From positions 38,002,470 to 38,066,469 of the forward strand of contig NC_053146.1 in NCBI RefSeq assembly GCF_016808335.1: a stretch of 64,000 nt of DNA. Reading direction: 5' to 3'. The DNA comes from Panicum virgatum (taxonomy: Eukaryota > Streptophyta > Magnoliopsida > Poales > Poaceae). The notes beneath the pieces are model-generated. The model did not search any database, was not told the origin of the DNA, and saw only the letters and a list, made by a program, of their open reading frames with translations. Shown here in pieces: positions 31,701-42,770 of the stretch; positions within the stretch are counted from its first letter, which is position 1, and each line of letters begins with the position of its first letter. A program made the position numbers and the translations under genes.

Positions 31701-34700
31701 GGAAGGAGAGGGAGGCAGGAGAACTCACGGCGGCGGTGCGGATCCCAGGCAAGACGGCGACGGTGACCCCTGCGCATCTCCACCTGCCCTCCACAAGGCC
31801 ACGGCCCCGTGCGGCTCCACCTCCTCCGTGCCTCCGTGCGGACGGCGGACCTACCTCTGCTGGTCCACAGCCCTGTGCGCCCCTGCCTCCATGTGCCTCC
31901 TCTACTTGTCCATGGCCCCGTGCGGCCCTTTGCAGTAGTGCAATGGCCAGGCACCTTCAATCTCTAGTCTTCCCTAGTTCCCTTCCCTCTGCTCTGCTGC
32001 TCGTAGTTCCCTTCCCTAGTCCCCTCTGGTCTGCTGCTTGTGCTTGCCCTGCACTATGCCTCTACTGCCTGCTTGAGTAGTTGTGCGTGGCTCTGGAAAA
32101 GGGTGAATGTATGGTACAACAGCACAATAAAGTTATTAGTTATGTACATGCTACTAAATTTTGCTGTCATGGGTTTGTTTAGGATATGTCTATGGCATCG
32201 CCTCGCCGCACGCCTTATATGCCTAGGCATTGTGAGGGGGGTAGGTCGCCACGAGTCGCCTTAGCGCCTTAAGAACCTTGCCATGTGCTATTAGAATGTG
32301 TAAAATTTCATTTTACTTAAACCGAATATAAATTTGCCTAACACTTACTAGTGCAATTGTTCTAGGCTTCTACCATCATCAAATGCAGTATCTAAAAGCA
32401 TGCACAGGGGAGTTGTACAAGAACGATGGGAGGTACATAATCTTGATTTACTTCCTTTATATCAATGGTTACTTACACAGCGCCATGGATACTTCTCAGA
32501 GATGCAGCCACTCTACCTAGTGGGAAATGGCTGACTGAATGAAGTAATTATTTCTTTTTCTTTGGTTACAGATGAAGGTTGGACCAACTCTTGCTCTTCC
32601 TTTCAACATTCAAGATATCCTTTGGGCACACATTCGTATGATATTGTGATCTTCATAAGTGGGCACATACTCCTTTGTGAAAAATCGAAACTTAAGAGGA
32701 AATGAATCAGATATGGGGAAAATAAAAAACTCCTCTTGGGTGGGAACGATCATTCAAGAGAAGAATAAAAACTAATATAAAAGAGAGTACAGACTTAATT
32801 CAGGGGGAGAAGAGACTGGTGGGCAGAGGAACCCACTCTGGGGCTAAATACGGGGAAGAAGTGTAATTGGTGTTATATGCATATTCGTATTGGTTCTTGA
32901 GGTGGTGGAATGTCAAGGACCAGAACCACAGCTCTGCAATAATGAGAATAGGCAAACTTATATGTGCTGCGGTTTTGCGTGCTCTTTTAGTGAGAACAAT
33001 GCTGTGGTAATGACTCTGTTTCGTTATGACCAAATGCCTTGCTGTTCTGACATGAGATGACCTTCCAAAATTCACTTTTTTAATGTGGACAGCTTAGATA
33101 TTCTTCTTAGAAAGCAAAATCGTTTCCCCTTCTCAAGGTTTGATTGCATTCCAGCCTCTTGTACCTTTGTCATGACGTAATTGCAATATTATTGCATTCC
33201 TTCTTTGTTACCTTAATTGACATATACTTGTTCCGGGGAAGATTAATTGGGAAGACCATGTACGAAAAAATTCAGTAGATTGGGACTGGCAAATGGCTGT
33301 CTGCAAATTGTTTGATGAGCGCCCTGTGTGGCCAAGGCAATCACTTTATGAACGGCTGCAAGACGATGGTGTGCATGTCTCACAAAACCAATTCAAAAGG
33401 TTTCGTTATTCTTCCACTCTTTTAGAGCTGCCTCATCATTTAGTTCCTTTGTTATGTCTTTCAATTACTATTTTCTTTACTCATTCTATACTCTTTTGGT
33501 TTGGATGCCCTTTTTTGTTTGCTTAGGCTTCTGTTTAGAGCTGGATACTACTTCTCTACTGGACCTTTTGGTAAATTCTGGATCAGAAGAGGATATGACC
33601 CTCGTAAAGATCCTGACTCTCGAATGTAAGCAACAGCTTCTTTGTTGATAGTATCGTGTTGTTTATTATTTTACAAACTGTTACTGGTTTGTGCTTTTGA
33701 TTCAATTGCATTATTGTAGACATCAGCTGTTTCCATTGTTCTTTTTTTCCCAGCTGAAAATATGGTTTGAAAGTTCCATGCTCGGTTGGGAAACATTTGT
33801 ACTAACCAAAAAGCATAATAAACTAACAACACTTATGCTTGCATTAACATGTTTTTGAGGTTCATTTTGTTTTCCGTATTGGATAAAGTGGTATATGCTT
33901 TAAACCTTCTGTCATTAGAACAGTGCTGTGAAGCCAATAGAGGGAGAAGAAGCAACAAGCATAATGAACTACTTAACTAGAAGGAACGATGAAAATATAA
34001 TACAAGATCTATCTGTAATAGCCTACAAGAGTCCATTGTAAGGGCATGATACAGGCCCCAAACTGTATCACGTAGGGGTTCTACCCCTCCCTTTTTCTTC
34101 TTAATATATTGATGCGCAGTTCTCCTGCGCGTTCGAGAAAAAAATAATAATACAAGAACATCAAACTTTGGACTTCATAAGTACTGACAGTAGTATTGTC
34201 ATTGAATTCTTAGTTTTCAGCATGCCATCTGTTCTGTTCATGTGAAAGAACACTGCTGTGTTACTAAAAACTTTCAGCTATACCTATGAAAATTTCCTGC
34301 ATATGGAAATGGAAAATTTGGAGAGAAATACATCAACATCAACATCAACATAGCCTTTTTTCCCAAGCAAGTTGGGGTAGGCTAGAGATGAAACCCGAAA
34401 GAAATAAGTTCAAGGTTCAGGCACATTGATAGCTAGTCTCCAAGCGTTCCTATCCAAAGCTATCTCTTTAGAGATATTTCAGTCCTTAAGGTCTCTCTTA
34501 ACCGACTCATCCCACGTCAGTTTAGGTCTACCTCTACCCCTCTTTACATTATCGACCCGCTTAAGAACCCCATTACGCACCGGCGCTTCAGGAGACCTTC
34601 GTTGGACATGTCCAAACCATCTCAGCCGATGCTGGGTAAGTTTCTCCTCAATTGGTGCTACTCCGACCCTATCCCGAATAACTTCGTTCCGGACTCTATC

Positions 34701-37700
34701 CCTCCTTGTGTGCCCGCAAAACCACCGCAACATCCGCATCTCTGCTACACTCAGTTGCTGGACATGTCGCCTTTTTGTAGGCCAACATTCAGCACCGTAT
34801 AGCATCGCCGGACGAATTGCTGTCCTATAGAATTTGCCTTTTAACTTTTGTGGCACCCTCTTGTCACAAAGTATACCAGAAGCTTGCCGCCATTTCAACC
34901 AGCCAGCTGAAATTCTATGCCTAACATCTTCATCAATGTCGCCATCCTTTTGTAGCATCGATCCTAAATACCGAAAAGTATCCTTTTGAACCACCACTTG
35001 TCCATCGAGACTAACGTCTCCCCCCTCATGCCTAGTCGCGCTGAAATCGCACATCATGTACTCGGTCTTGGTCCTACTAAGTCTGAACCCTTTCGACTCT
35101 AATGTGCGTCTCCACAGCTCTAACTTCCTATTAACCCCTGTCCTACTCTCGTCAACTAGCACCACATCATCAGCAAAAAGCATACACCAAGGGATCTCAC
35201 CTTGTATATCCCTTGTCACCTCATCCATCACTAAAGCAAATAAATAAGAGCTCAATGCTGACCCCTGGTGTAGGCCTATGTTAATAGGAAAGTCAGTGGT
35301 GTTGCCATCACATGTCCGGACAAACGTCGTCGCATCCTTGTACATATCCTTAATGAGGGTAATGTACTTAGTTGGGACTTTGTGCTTCTCCAAGGCCCAC
35401 CACATGACATTTCTCGGTACTTTGTCATATGCCTTCTCAAGGTCAATGAAGACCATGTGCAAGTCCTTCTTCTGTTCCCTATATCTCTCCATCAATTGTC
35501 GTATTAAGAAAATCGCCTCCATGGTTGACCTTCCAGGCATGAACCCAAATTGGTTTTGGGTCACACTTGTCACTCGTCTTAGGCGATGCTCGATAACCCT
35601 CTCCCAAAACTTCATCGTATGGCTCATCAGCTTAATCCCACGGTAGTTAGTACAACTTTGAACATCACCCTTGTTTTTGAAGATAGGTACTAATATACTT
35701 CTCCTCCATTCATCCGGCATCTTGTTTGACCGAAAAATGATATTAAAAAGCTTAGTTAACCATACTATTGCTTTATCTCGGCATCTCCACACCTCAATGG
35801 GGATACCATCGGGGCCCATCGATTTACCTCCCTTCATCCTCTTCAAAGCCTCCCCGATCTCTACCTCCTGAATTCTCCTCACAAAACGTCTGTTGGTATC
35901 GTCAAAAGAGTCATCTAACTCAAGGGTAGGGCCCTCACTCTCCCCATTAAACAACTTGTCGAAGTACTCTCTCCATCTATCCATGATCTCCTCATCCTTC
36001 ACTAGCAGTCGATTTGTCTCATCCTTAATGCATTTGATTTGGTTGATGTCTCTTGTCTTCCGCTCGCGGATTCTAGCCATCCTATAAATGTCCTTCTCCC
36101 CTTCTTTCGTGCCTAGCCGCTGATACAGGTCATCATACGCCTTACCCTTTGCTACATTCACAGCTCGCTTTGCAACCCTCTTCGCTAATTTATAACCCTC
36201 GATGTTGGCTGCACTCTTGTTAAGGTGGAGGCGCTTGTAACACTCCTTCTTCTCCTTAATAGCCCTTTGCACCTCGTCATTCCACCACCAGGTGTCTTTC
36301 CCCTCCTGTTTGCCTCCCCTATTCACGCCAAACACCTCTGAGGCCACCTTCCGAACACATGTTGCCATCTTTAGCCACATGTCATCTGCGTCTTCTCCTT
36401 CTTCCCAAGGCCCCTCACCTAGCATCCTTTCCTTAAACGCTTGTGTCGCTTCCCCTCTAAGCTTCCACCACTTTGTTCTCGCAATCTTGGCACGTTTGTC
36501 CCGGTGGACACGTACCCGAAGACGAAAGTCCGCCACCACAAGCTTGTGTTGAGGGACAACACACTCCCCAGGTATCACCTTACAATCTAAGCAATCACGT
36601 CTATCCTCCCTCCTAGTAAGGATAAAGTCGATCTGGCTCGAGTGTTGTCCACTACGAAACGTCACAAGATGGGATTCCCTCTTCTTAAACACGGTATTCG
36701 CTATCAACAAGTCGTAGGCTAACGCGAAGTTCAACACATCCTCCCCCTCTTGACTCCTGCTACCATACCCAAAACCCCCGTGCACTTGCTCGAACCCTAC
36801 ATTAGTCGCACCCACATGGCCGTTGAGATCTCCTCCTATGAAGAGTTTCTCGCTGGTAAGCACGGTACTAACCATGCTATCTAGATCTTCCCAGAACTGC
36901 ATCTTGGTGCTCTCACTAAGGCCTACCTGAGGGGCATAGGCACTGATCACATTCAAAACCGAATCTCCAACTACCAACCGGATTAGGATAATCCGGTCGC
37001 CTTGCCTTCTAACCTCTACGACTTTATCCTTAAGGCTCCTATCAATCAAGATGCCTACATCATTCCTACCCGGAGTTACTCCCGTGTACCAAAGTTTGGA
37101 GAGAAATATTAAACTTTTATTTTCTCTAGTTATCTTTTATCTCTCACCATGTACACTCTTGATTGGCAAAAACATAAATAATATTTGGAACACCGTTCAC
37201 TGAACTGTCAAGTTGTTACATTACTGGTTTTATAAAAAGGAAATACTGCATATAAAATCGCAGATTTTAGCGCCACTTGCAAATACCCCCATAATGTTGA
37301 ATAGTTGCATTCAAAATCATCCATATTTCTTATTGCAAAATCTAAGTCAAAACTCAAGTTGGTTTGCAATGCTTACACTACTCAAAATCAAAATCCAAAA
37401 CTACCATTTGTTGCACTTCAAAAGACAAATTTCTCATGATTTCTTTCACCATGGAGCTTACGCTGCACCCTCTGAAACTCTAGTACCACACCATCGAACA
37501 GAGAAATCAAGCTCAATGGATTGCACTTGAGCACATGATGCATTCTTGCCACTCGATCTATGCAGTACCGATCCGGCCCAAAGGGCCCAGCCCATAACAG
37601 TCTATGATTTATAGCTGTCTCCTTCACCATCAATTATTCATTTTTTTCTTGTAGAAACTGTTTCTATTTTTCCTTTTAAAAATTTCTTTTCCTTGGTTAT

Positions 37701-40700
37701 CATACAGGACTAGAGCATGTTGTTTGCAACAGATGGTATTACCACTATAACATGTTCTTTTCAGTAAAGTTTACTGCTAATGCTTAGAAACTGTGAACAC
37801 AAAAGTAACTAAAAATAATTTGAATTCATCTGAACTTATTCTCCTTTTGCACCTAGTTCACTTTCTGCAAAAAAAATGTCTTCAATATTAGGTGGCATCT
37901 GCACCTTTTGAAATTGAATTATGATATTAAACTTTTCATAAAATATTATTTGACTTCCATCTAAAAAAACTTTTCTTCTTGGGTAGCAAATTGGCATGCT
38001 TACATGGGTGGTATCTTTTTCTTTTGAATCAAGTAGCTCTCTAGTCTCTTCTGCTATATTCTTTTTTTTTTTGTCTCCCAAAATTTTGTTAGGTAATATG
38101 TCTTTGCATTGGAGTATTAGAAGATTAATATGTTACATCTGAAATTTGGAGGCTCTAAAATGAACGAACCCAATGTTCAAAGATTATTATGGTAATCTTT
38201 TCTGTGTATTTTGTTTTACCATTTGACAATACTGTATCAGCTGAGATGTTTTTTGTTTGCTAGATATCAGAGAATTGATTTTCGTGTGCCTCCTGAGCTA
38301 AGGAATCTTCTAAGGACAAAGGATTCTGGGTGAGCCATATTTTTCCTTTTAGTTAGTAGTTGAAGTAATTTCTATTGAAGAACTTTGACGACTAATCTAA
38401 GTAGATTTCCAAATGGAACAAACAGTGACTGTGGTACAGCAGGGACGGGGCGAGCGAGAGTGCCACTCCTCCCCTGGTGACCTGGGCATGGAGGCAGCAG
38501 CCCTAACCCTGGTGGGGCTGCTGCCTTCATTTCGGCTGGCTCATATGGCCCATAACAAGATGATTGCTTTGTCTATCAGCATCTTTTTATTCGTTCTTGA
38601 TGGCTCCGTATGTGTTTCCTTTCAGAAAAAAAATTTCTTTCAGTGCAACTGAGAGCTATTGTTTTCCCTGGTCTGCAACTCAATATGAGGGTGTTTTTCA
38701 TTGCTGCTTGCATTTGTCCCCCTTGCTTGTACATGTCTGTTTCTTAATGTGTTTTGGTACTTGCAGATCTCAAAAGTGGGCAGAGATGTGCAAGCTTGAA
38801 GTGATGCCATCTCAGAGTTTCATCTTTCTGCAATTATTTGAACTGAAGGATGACTTTATTCAAGAAGAAATTCGAAAACCTTCTTATCAATCAATTTGTT
38901 CAGTGAGTACCCGGACAATTGCGTTCAGGCTTTATTTTAGTCTCTATACTACTTAGAAATTGTGTCTGAACTCTTCATTATTGCTCATTCACTTCATATC
39001 CACTACGGTCGATTAATTACATGATATTTGTGCTTTCTGGGATCTGATGTTGGTATTGATATCAGAAGCTCATCGTAAAGAAACATTAGTAATAGCTAAT
39101 TGTTGCTGTAGCAATTATTATTATTTTTTACTATCTTTCACCAGAGCACATCAAGTATTCCTGCACTCCAATCCTTGGACCATCATGTGACTATTCATGA
39201 AAAATTATGACAAGTTTTGGTGATGCAGATGACTATCATCAAGCTGCTTACAAAATTAAATTGATTTGTTCAATGAGAAACAAGAATAACTTTCAGATTT
39301 TTCATTAAATTGTTTTTTATGATTGCCTGAAACTATTATTCTTTGTTTCTTCTTTTATAAGTACTGTTTGAAGCTGATTTTTTTTGGAATCTTTGATGAT
39401 AGCATTCTCTAAATTCTCAAAAATATTTCCTGACTATTTTATGTGGCGTTTAAAAATCTTTGAATGTTGAAGTAAGGGTGCACTAGATATTCTCCATCTT
39501 TCGCCAATTTTAATTTAGACCAAGTTTACTCCACTTTGCTGTGATTATTGTCTGTGCAGCACCTTATCTATAGCTAGTACCCAGATTATCTTTGCGCTAT
39601 AATGTATGCTCCAGAATAATTGATTCCTTTGTAGCATTTTACAGGATGGTTTTCTAAGCCAATGATGAAAACTCTGAGGTTGCAAGTGAGCATAAGGTTC
39701 CTCACTTTATTACCTAGTGAAGAGGCAAAAAGCTTGTTGAGGAATGCCCACGAACTTATTGAAAGGTCCAAGAAGCAGGAAGCCCTTTGGAGATCTGAGC
39801 GATCAAAAGAGGATAAGCATGTTGATGAAGGTCTGTTTGATTTCATCTACTTCTTATCACTAGTTAAATGCATAACTATTAGATGTATATAGCTGTATTC
39901 GACTTGTATAAGTCATGTAATTGACTTGTACTCCAAGCCTATACAGCCTATATATACAAGAGGTCACCCCACCTCCTAGGGTGTGTGGTGTTTTACCAAT
40001 TCTCTACAATAACCTTTGATTTATATGAGCGATGTGCAATCTGAACATATTAACAACATCTGTGGACCTGCCGAGCTACACAAGCAGTATGAATATATTG
40101 CTGCTTGGAGCCTTGGACAGCTTACAATATTATCAAGCTAATTTGTAGTTTTTGTATGCACATAGTGCAAGTTCAGACCAGATAGCTTACTTTCCATACA
40201 AAGAGTATTGCAATTGTTCTTTCTCGGGAGAGACACCTTAGCACATCTATCCTGGTTGATAAGTCCCCCTTCTTCTCCCTATAGAAGCTCCTGCCACACA
40301 TACTGGAACTGAGGATCAAGTTGGCCTTAACAAATCTGATAGTGAAGATGTAGATGACGAAGAAGAGGAAGAGGAGTCGGATGGTTATGAATCTCCACCT
40401 ATGGTATGTCATCACCTGCAATGATTTCCCACTATATGCTACAACTTAACTTATTGTACCTGTTGTAGGCAGAGGGTTTTTGTGATTTCACCTTGGATGA
40501 TTCCTGTATCCTTTATAACAATAATCAATCAGTTTTGGTTTCTGTTCTCACTATTTAATGGTGAGCTGGTTATATTCATAGTTATGTTCATAATAAAGTG
40601 CCACATTTAATTTCAACATTTATTGGAAATTTGGAGATTAAAAATGGTGAGAATTTTTTATTTCAGCCATCCCATGTATGATAGTAGTAACCTTTTGGAT

Positions 40701-41403
40701 CTGTACCTGTCTACCTATCAAGCATACATCTTTCGTGTCCAAATAATGAGCTCAGAAGTAATGAGCTCAGAAGTGATCCACAAGTCTTCTTCCATGACAG
40801 TTAATAGGTTTTAGTTTTCTTTCTCTCGGTGTTCCCATTCGCTCTGTTTTTTTAGATCAGCTTTGGTGTCTTTTTGAAATGTCACATTGCCATTTATTAT
40901 TTTTCTTTGATACCATTAACATTATTATGTTGGTTTTTAAAAGAAACACAGCAAAATGTAAACGTGTTATGGGTTTCGCACGTCTTCAGCAATTGGGTCA
41001 TATGAATTGATTTTACCATGTGCTTAATTTCTGATAAACACTATTCTGTCAGATATGACATTACTACCTGCATCCTTATTTTCTGCCAAGGTAAAATTGT
41101 CTAGGTTCTTGTTCCATGGCAATATAGGTTCAACTTTTATAGCGTAACAGAACGTTCTACATACAAACCTATGCCTCAATCCAAACTCACCCTTTGATGA
41201 GGTTCCTAGTTGTTTTTTCCTATGACCTGTTATCAGATGCCCTCGGTGAAGGCTTCTCCAATGGATACCTCGAAAAAGTGCTGCGCAGCTTTCCATTGCA
41301 GGAAGATGGCCAAAACAGATCAGCTGATGCCCCTAATGCTGATGGTAGTGATGGGGAGTTTGAAATTTTCGAACAACCCAGTGACGATGAGTCTGATGGT
41401 TAG
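28712..41403 (+). CDS. GTF3C5: General transcription factor 3C polypeptide 5-like (TFIIIC subunit, Tau95 family), 14 exons
   Basis: A subunit of TFIIIC, which binds A/B-box promoters of tRNA genes and recruits TFIIIB for RNA polymerase III; nuclear. Inferred exons: 28712-28909, 29015-29201, 30574-30672 (or -30666), 30767-30857, 32366-32432, 32572-32614, 33228-33399, 33527-33625, 38264-38329, 38767-38902, 39635-39830, 40285-40403, 40469-40505, 41237-41403. They sum to 1677 nt (558 aa plus stop) with phases consistent at all junctions. A Pro-rich N-terminus leads to the Tau95 barrel half (VHYPGYPSSPARAARTLGGL, LELRFRPEDPYCHPAFGE). Next is the winged-helix-like part (INWEDHV, VDWDWQMAVCKLFDERPVWP, GPFGKFWIRRGYDPRKDP; about residues 229-340). 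TGWFSKPMMKTLR begins exon 11 and an acidic tail ends in DDESDG. Introns 6 and 13 look U12-type; the others are GT-AG. Intron 8 (4.6 kb) holds a LINE. No broken frame was found. Confidence 0.92.
29209..29231. repeat. Poly(C) tract, C23, six bases after the intron 2 donor GT
   Basis: Homopolymer of 23 C beginning just after GTAAGTG. Its length may be unreliable in sequencing. Confidence 0.9.
31440..32290. other. Intron 4 insertion-like GC-rich block
   Basis: A GC-richer block with repeated GGCGTC/AAGGCG motifs at both ends (31450-31550 and 32190-32270) sits inside AT-rich intron 4. The ends are only loosely inverted and no duplication is seen, so it is an unclassified transposon remnant. Confidence 0.35.
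32615..33227 (+). other. U12-type AT-AC intron (GTF3C5 intron 6)
   Basis: The donor is ATATCCTTT immediately after exon 6 (..AACATTCAAG), an exact match to the minor-spliceosome AT-AC 5' site. The 3' end reads TACCTTAATTGACATATAC: a branch-site-like CCTTAAT lies 11 nt before the terminal AC. Splicing there joins CAAG to TTGTTCCGGGG and keeps the frame into KINWEDHV. No U2-type GT donor fits this exon end. Confidence 0.8.
34008..34146 (+). mobile_element. 5'-truncated LINE/retroposon tail in intron 8
   Basis: 139 bp ending CTCCTGCGCGTTCGAGAAAA AAA, flanked by the 11-bp duplication ATAATACAAGA (33997-34007, 34147-34157). The 3' end (TTCTTCTTAATATATTGATG then CGCAGTTCTCC) matches, by recall, tails common in grass L1-type retroposons. 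Confidence 0.75.
34331..37094 (-). mobile_element. RTE-type non-LTR retrotransposon (LINE), antisense in intron 8
   Basis: 2764 bp with a perfect 14-bp target duplication TTTGGAGAGAAATA (34317-34330, 37095-37108). The 3' end, on the - strand, is a (TTGATG)n tail rather than poly(A), which is characteristic of plant RTE elements. The open frame runs off the 5' end, so the copy is 5'-truncated within the endonuclease region. Confidence 0.93.
34479..37094 (-). CDS. RTE endonuclease/reverse transcriptase, 5'-truncated but open
   Basis: One uninterrupted frame of at least 856 codons (first internal Met at 37049; the frame is already open upstream as TPGRNDVGILIDRSLKDK). Apurinic-type endonuclease motifs are FIGGDLNGHVG and SQIDFILTRR. 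Reverse transcriptase motifs are NYRGIKLMSHTMKFWERVIE, FIDLEKAYDKVPR, GLHQGSALSSYLFALVMDEV and the catalytic FADDVVL. The C-terminal region has RMLRWFCGHTRRDRVRNE and LRWFGHVQRR. It nicks target DNA and primes reverse transcription there. The absence of stops suggests recent insertion. It has no initiator region of its own, and lies opposite to GTF3C5 transcription. Confidence 0.93.
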   Translation of the reverse strand, partial: LWYTGVTPGRNDVGILIDRSLKDKVVEVRRQGDRIILIRLVVGDSVLNVISAYAPQVGLSESTKMQFWEDLDSMVSTVLTSEKLFIGGDLNGHVGATNVGFEQVHGGFGYGSRSQEGEDVLNFALAYDLLIANTVFKKRESHLVTFRSGQHSSQIDFILTRREDRRDCLDCKVIPGECVVPQHKLVVADFRLRVRVHRDKRAKIARTKWWKLRGEATQAFKERMLGEGPWEEGEDADDMWLKMATCVRKVASEVFGVNRGGKQEGKDTWWWNDEVQRAIKEKKECYKRLHLNKSAANIEGYKLAKRVAKRAVNVAKGKAYDDLYQRLGTKEGEKDIYRMARIRERKTRDINQIKCIKDETNRLLVKDEEIMDRWREYFDKLFNGESEGPTLELDDSFDDTNRRFVRRIQEVEIGEALKRMKGGKSMGPDGIPIEVWRCRDKAIVWLTKLFNIIFRSNKMPDEWRRSILVPIFKNKGDVQSCTNYRGIKLMSHTMKFWERVIEHRLRRVTSVTQNQFGFMPGRSTMEAIFLIRQLMERYREQKKDLHMVFIDLEKAYDKVPRNVMWWALEKHKVPTKYITLIKDMYKDATTFVRTCDGNTTDFPINIGLHQGSALSSYLFALVMDEVTRDIQGEIPWCMLFADDVVLVDESRTGVNRKLELWRRTLESKGFRLSRTKTEYMMCDFSATRHEGGDVSLDGQVVVQKDTFRYLGSMLQKDGDIDEDVRHRISAGWLKWRQASGILCDKRVPQKLKGKFYRTAIRPAMLYGAECWPTKRRHVQQLSVAEMRMLRWFCGHTRRDRVRNEVIRDRVGVAPIEEKLTQHRLRWFGHVQRRSPEAPVRNGVLKRVDNVKRGRGRPKLTWDESVKRDLKD
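39877..40008 (+). repeat. Small solo LTR (TRIM-like) in intron 11
   Basis: 132 bp ending CAATTCTCTACA, with a 5-bp duplication ATAAC on both sides (39872-39876, 40009-40013). The 5' end reads TATTAGATGTATATAG, a likely TG-to-TA change of a TGTTAGATG-type LTR start. A TATATATAC box lies near 39949. Confidence 0.65.
40506..41236 (+). other. U12-type GT-AG intron (GTF3C5 intron 13)
   Basis: The donor is GTATCCTTT directly after exon 13 (..GATGATTCCT), the minor-spliceosome GT consensus. Near the acceptor, TCCTATGAC lies 11 nt before the final AG (..CTGTTATCAG), consistent with a U12 branch site although it matches the consensus less well. Joining T to AT gives Tyr and the frame YALGEGFSNGYLEKVLRSFP to the natural stop. 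Confidence 0.75.
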
Positions 41404-41811
41404 ATTGGTTTTCATGGGAGTTAATCTCCCACAACTTCAATTTTGCAAGCACATAGATCAGATGCATGTAAGAATTGCATTTCATGGCTTTGTTAAATAT
41501 CCTTTTTGTTTCGTTGGCCGTTGGGTGCTTATGACCTTACTAGGCATTACTCCGTGCTGACTAATCATATAATCCCGACACATCGATCAGCCAACAGTCC
41601 AACACCGTCGTCGTGGAATTGTGCTATGCCGTCAGAAAGTCATTAGACTCTTGCTGTTTGCCGGCTCGTTACAACCTGCAATTCTCGGGTGGAGCTGGCC
41701 GAAAAAAAAAAAGCATTTGGTACAGCTTCTCAGGTTATTTGGGTTTGAGGATAGGAGCTCGACCCAGCACAACACATTCCCAGTTTGTTGGGGTTGAATG
41801 TTGAGGCCTTG
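41404..41811 (+). other. 3' untranslated region / downstream flank of GTF3C5
   Basis: AT-rich sequence after the TAG. No canonical AATAAA was found, so the transcript end cannot be placed. No other gene. Confidence 0.4.
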
Positions 41812-42011
41812 TTTGGATGGCTAAAAGGGACTAAATACTTTCCTAGGTGTGATAATGAGCTAAACATGAGCTAATTGTAGACTAATTAGATCTGATGGGA
41901 TCCAACCATCAATTAGTTGCACAAATTAGCTCACAGTTAGTATATGTTTAGACCTATTTCGCATCCAAATCCGAGGACTAAAAACTGGTCCTAGTATCCA
42001 AACGTAGTTTT
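41812..42011. mobile_element. Diverged MITE (GGCCTTGTTTGG type)
   Basis: Starts GGCCTTGTTTGGATGGCTAA AAGGGACTAAATA; the other end reads CATCCAAATCC..GGACTAAAAACTGGTCCTAG then TATCCAAACG. The ends are inverted but diverged, and the duplication is not readable. Confidence 0.55.
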
Positions 42012-42597
42012 GAGTATATCATGGCAAGATAAAACTGCATCACTGAATTGTCTATAATTTCATTTTCCTAGGCTCGAATAAGGTTTAAAATTCCACCGAG
42101 AATCATGTCTCTTAACCATGTAAAACTGATGATCGGCCTAAGAGAGACGGCAGTTGGTTGAAAGGTTTTTGAGCGAAATCTTATGGTCGCGCTAGTCAAC
42201 TTGAGGGTGGTGTACCAGGTCTTACGATCAGCACCTTTGGCAGGACTCTGAAGAGTTTAGAATTGGTTGGCTTTTAAGCCACAGGAAACAACGAATACTA
42301 GCACCTTTGACAGTTTGATTTGAATGACTTCTAAGTCACAGGAACACAGGAAACAACGATTATACGGGGTACAAAATAGAAGGAACAAGTAATAAAAAAG
42401 ATATACAGCCACTTTGTGGCTATTAGATTACTAATTCATAATTTTTGCAAGCAGTGGCGAACCCAGGGCTCGATTGGAGCCCGGGCAAATCACAAGGATC
42501 TCATATAGAACTGACAAACTATAGTTTTGATGACTAGCATCTTACACTTGTTGCACCGGAGCTGAGGTAGGTTCCTGCCTAGGGATGCCAGGCCCTA
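42012..42597. other. Intergenic, no gene
   Basis: Contains an imperfect direct repeat (AGCACCTTTGRCAG near 42230 and 42300; CAGGAAACAACGA near 42282 and 42345). Otherwise nothing. Confidence 0.4.
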
Positions 42598-42605
42598 GGC
42601 GCGGC

Positions 42606-42762
42606 TAGGGGTGGTAATGGGCCATGGCCCTATGGCCTCTTCACAGCCCAATAAAGCCCTTAAAATTTTTAGTTCAAAAATACATATATTTAGAGCCCGG
42701 CTCTTTTAGGGCCCGATCCTTAGATTTTCTAGTTCAAAATGTTGGGCCCTTTACCACCCCTA
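42606..42762. mobile_element. hAT-like MITE, 157 bp
   Basis: Ends TAGGGGTGGTAATGGGCC and GGGCCCTTTACCACCCCTA, with a perfect 8-bp duplication GGCGCGGC (42598-42605, 42763-42770). Confidence 0.9.
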
Positions 42763-42770
42763 GGCGCGGC

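Noticed and set aside
35056..36552. Several plus-strand frames between 34.4 and 36.6 kb
   Set aside because: They are antisense shadows of the long RTE LINE frame on the - strand.
38413..38956. Plus-strand frames within 38.4-39.0 kb as separate genes
   Set aside because: They read through GTF3C5 intron 9 and exon 10; exon phases explain the coding part.
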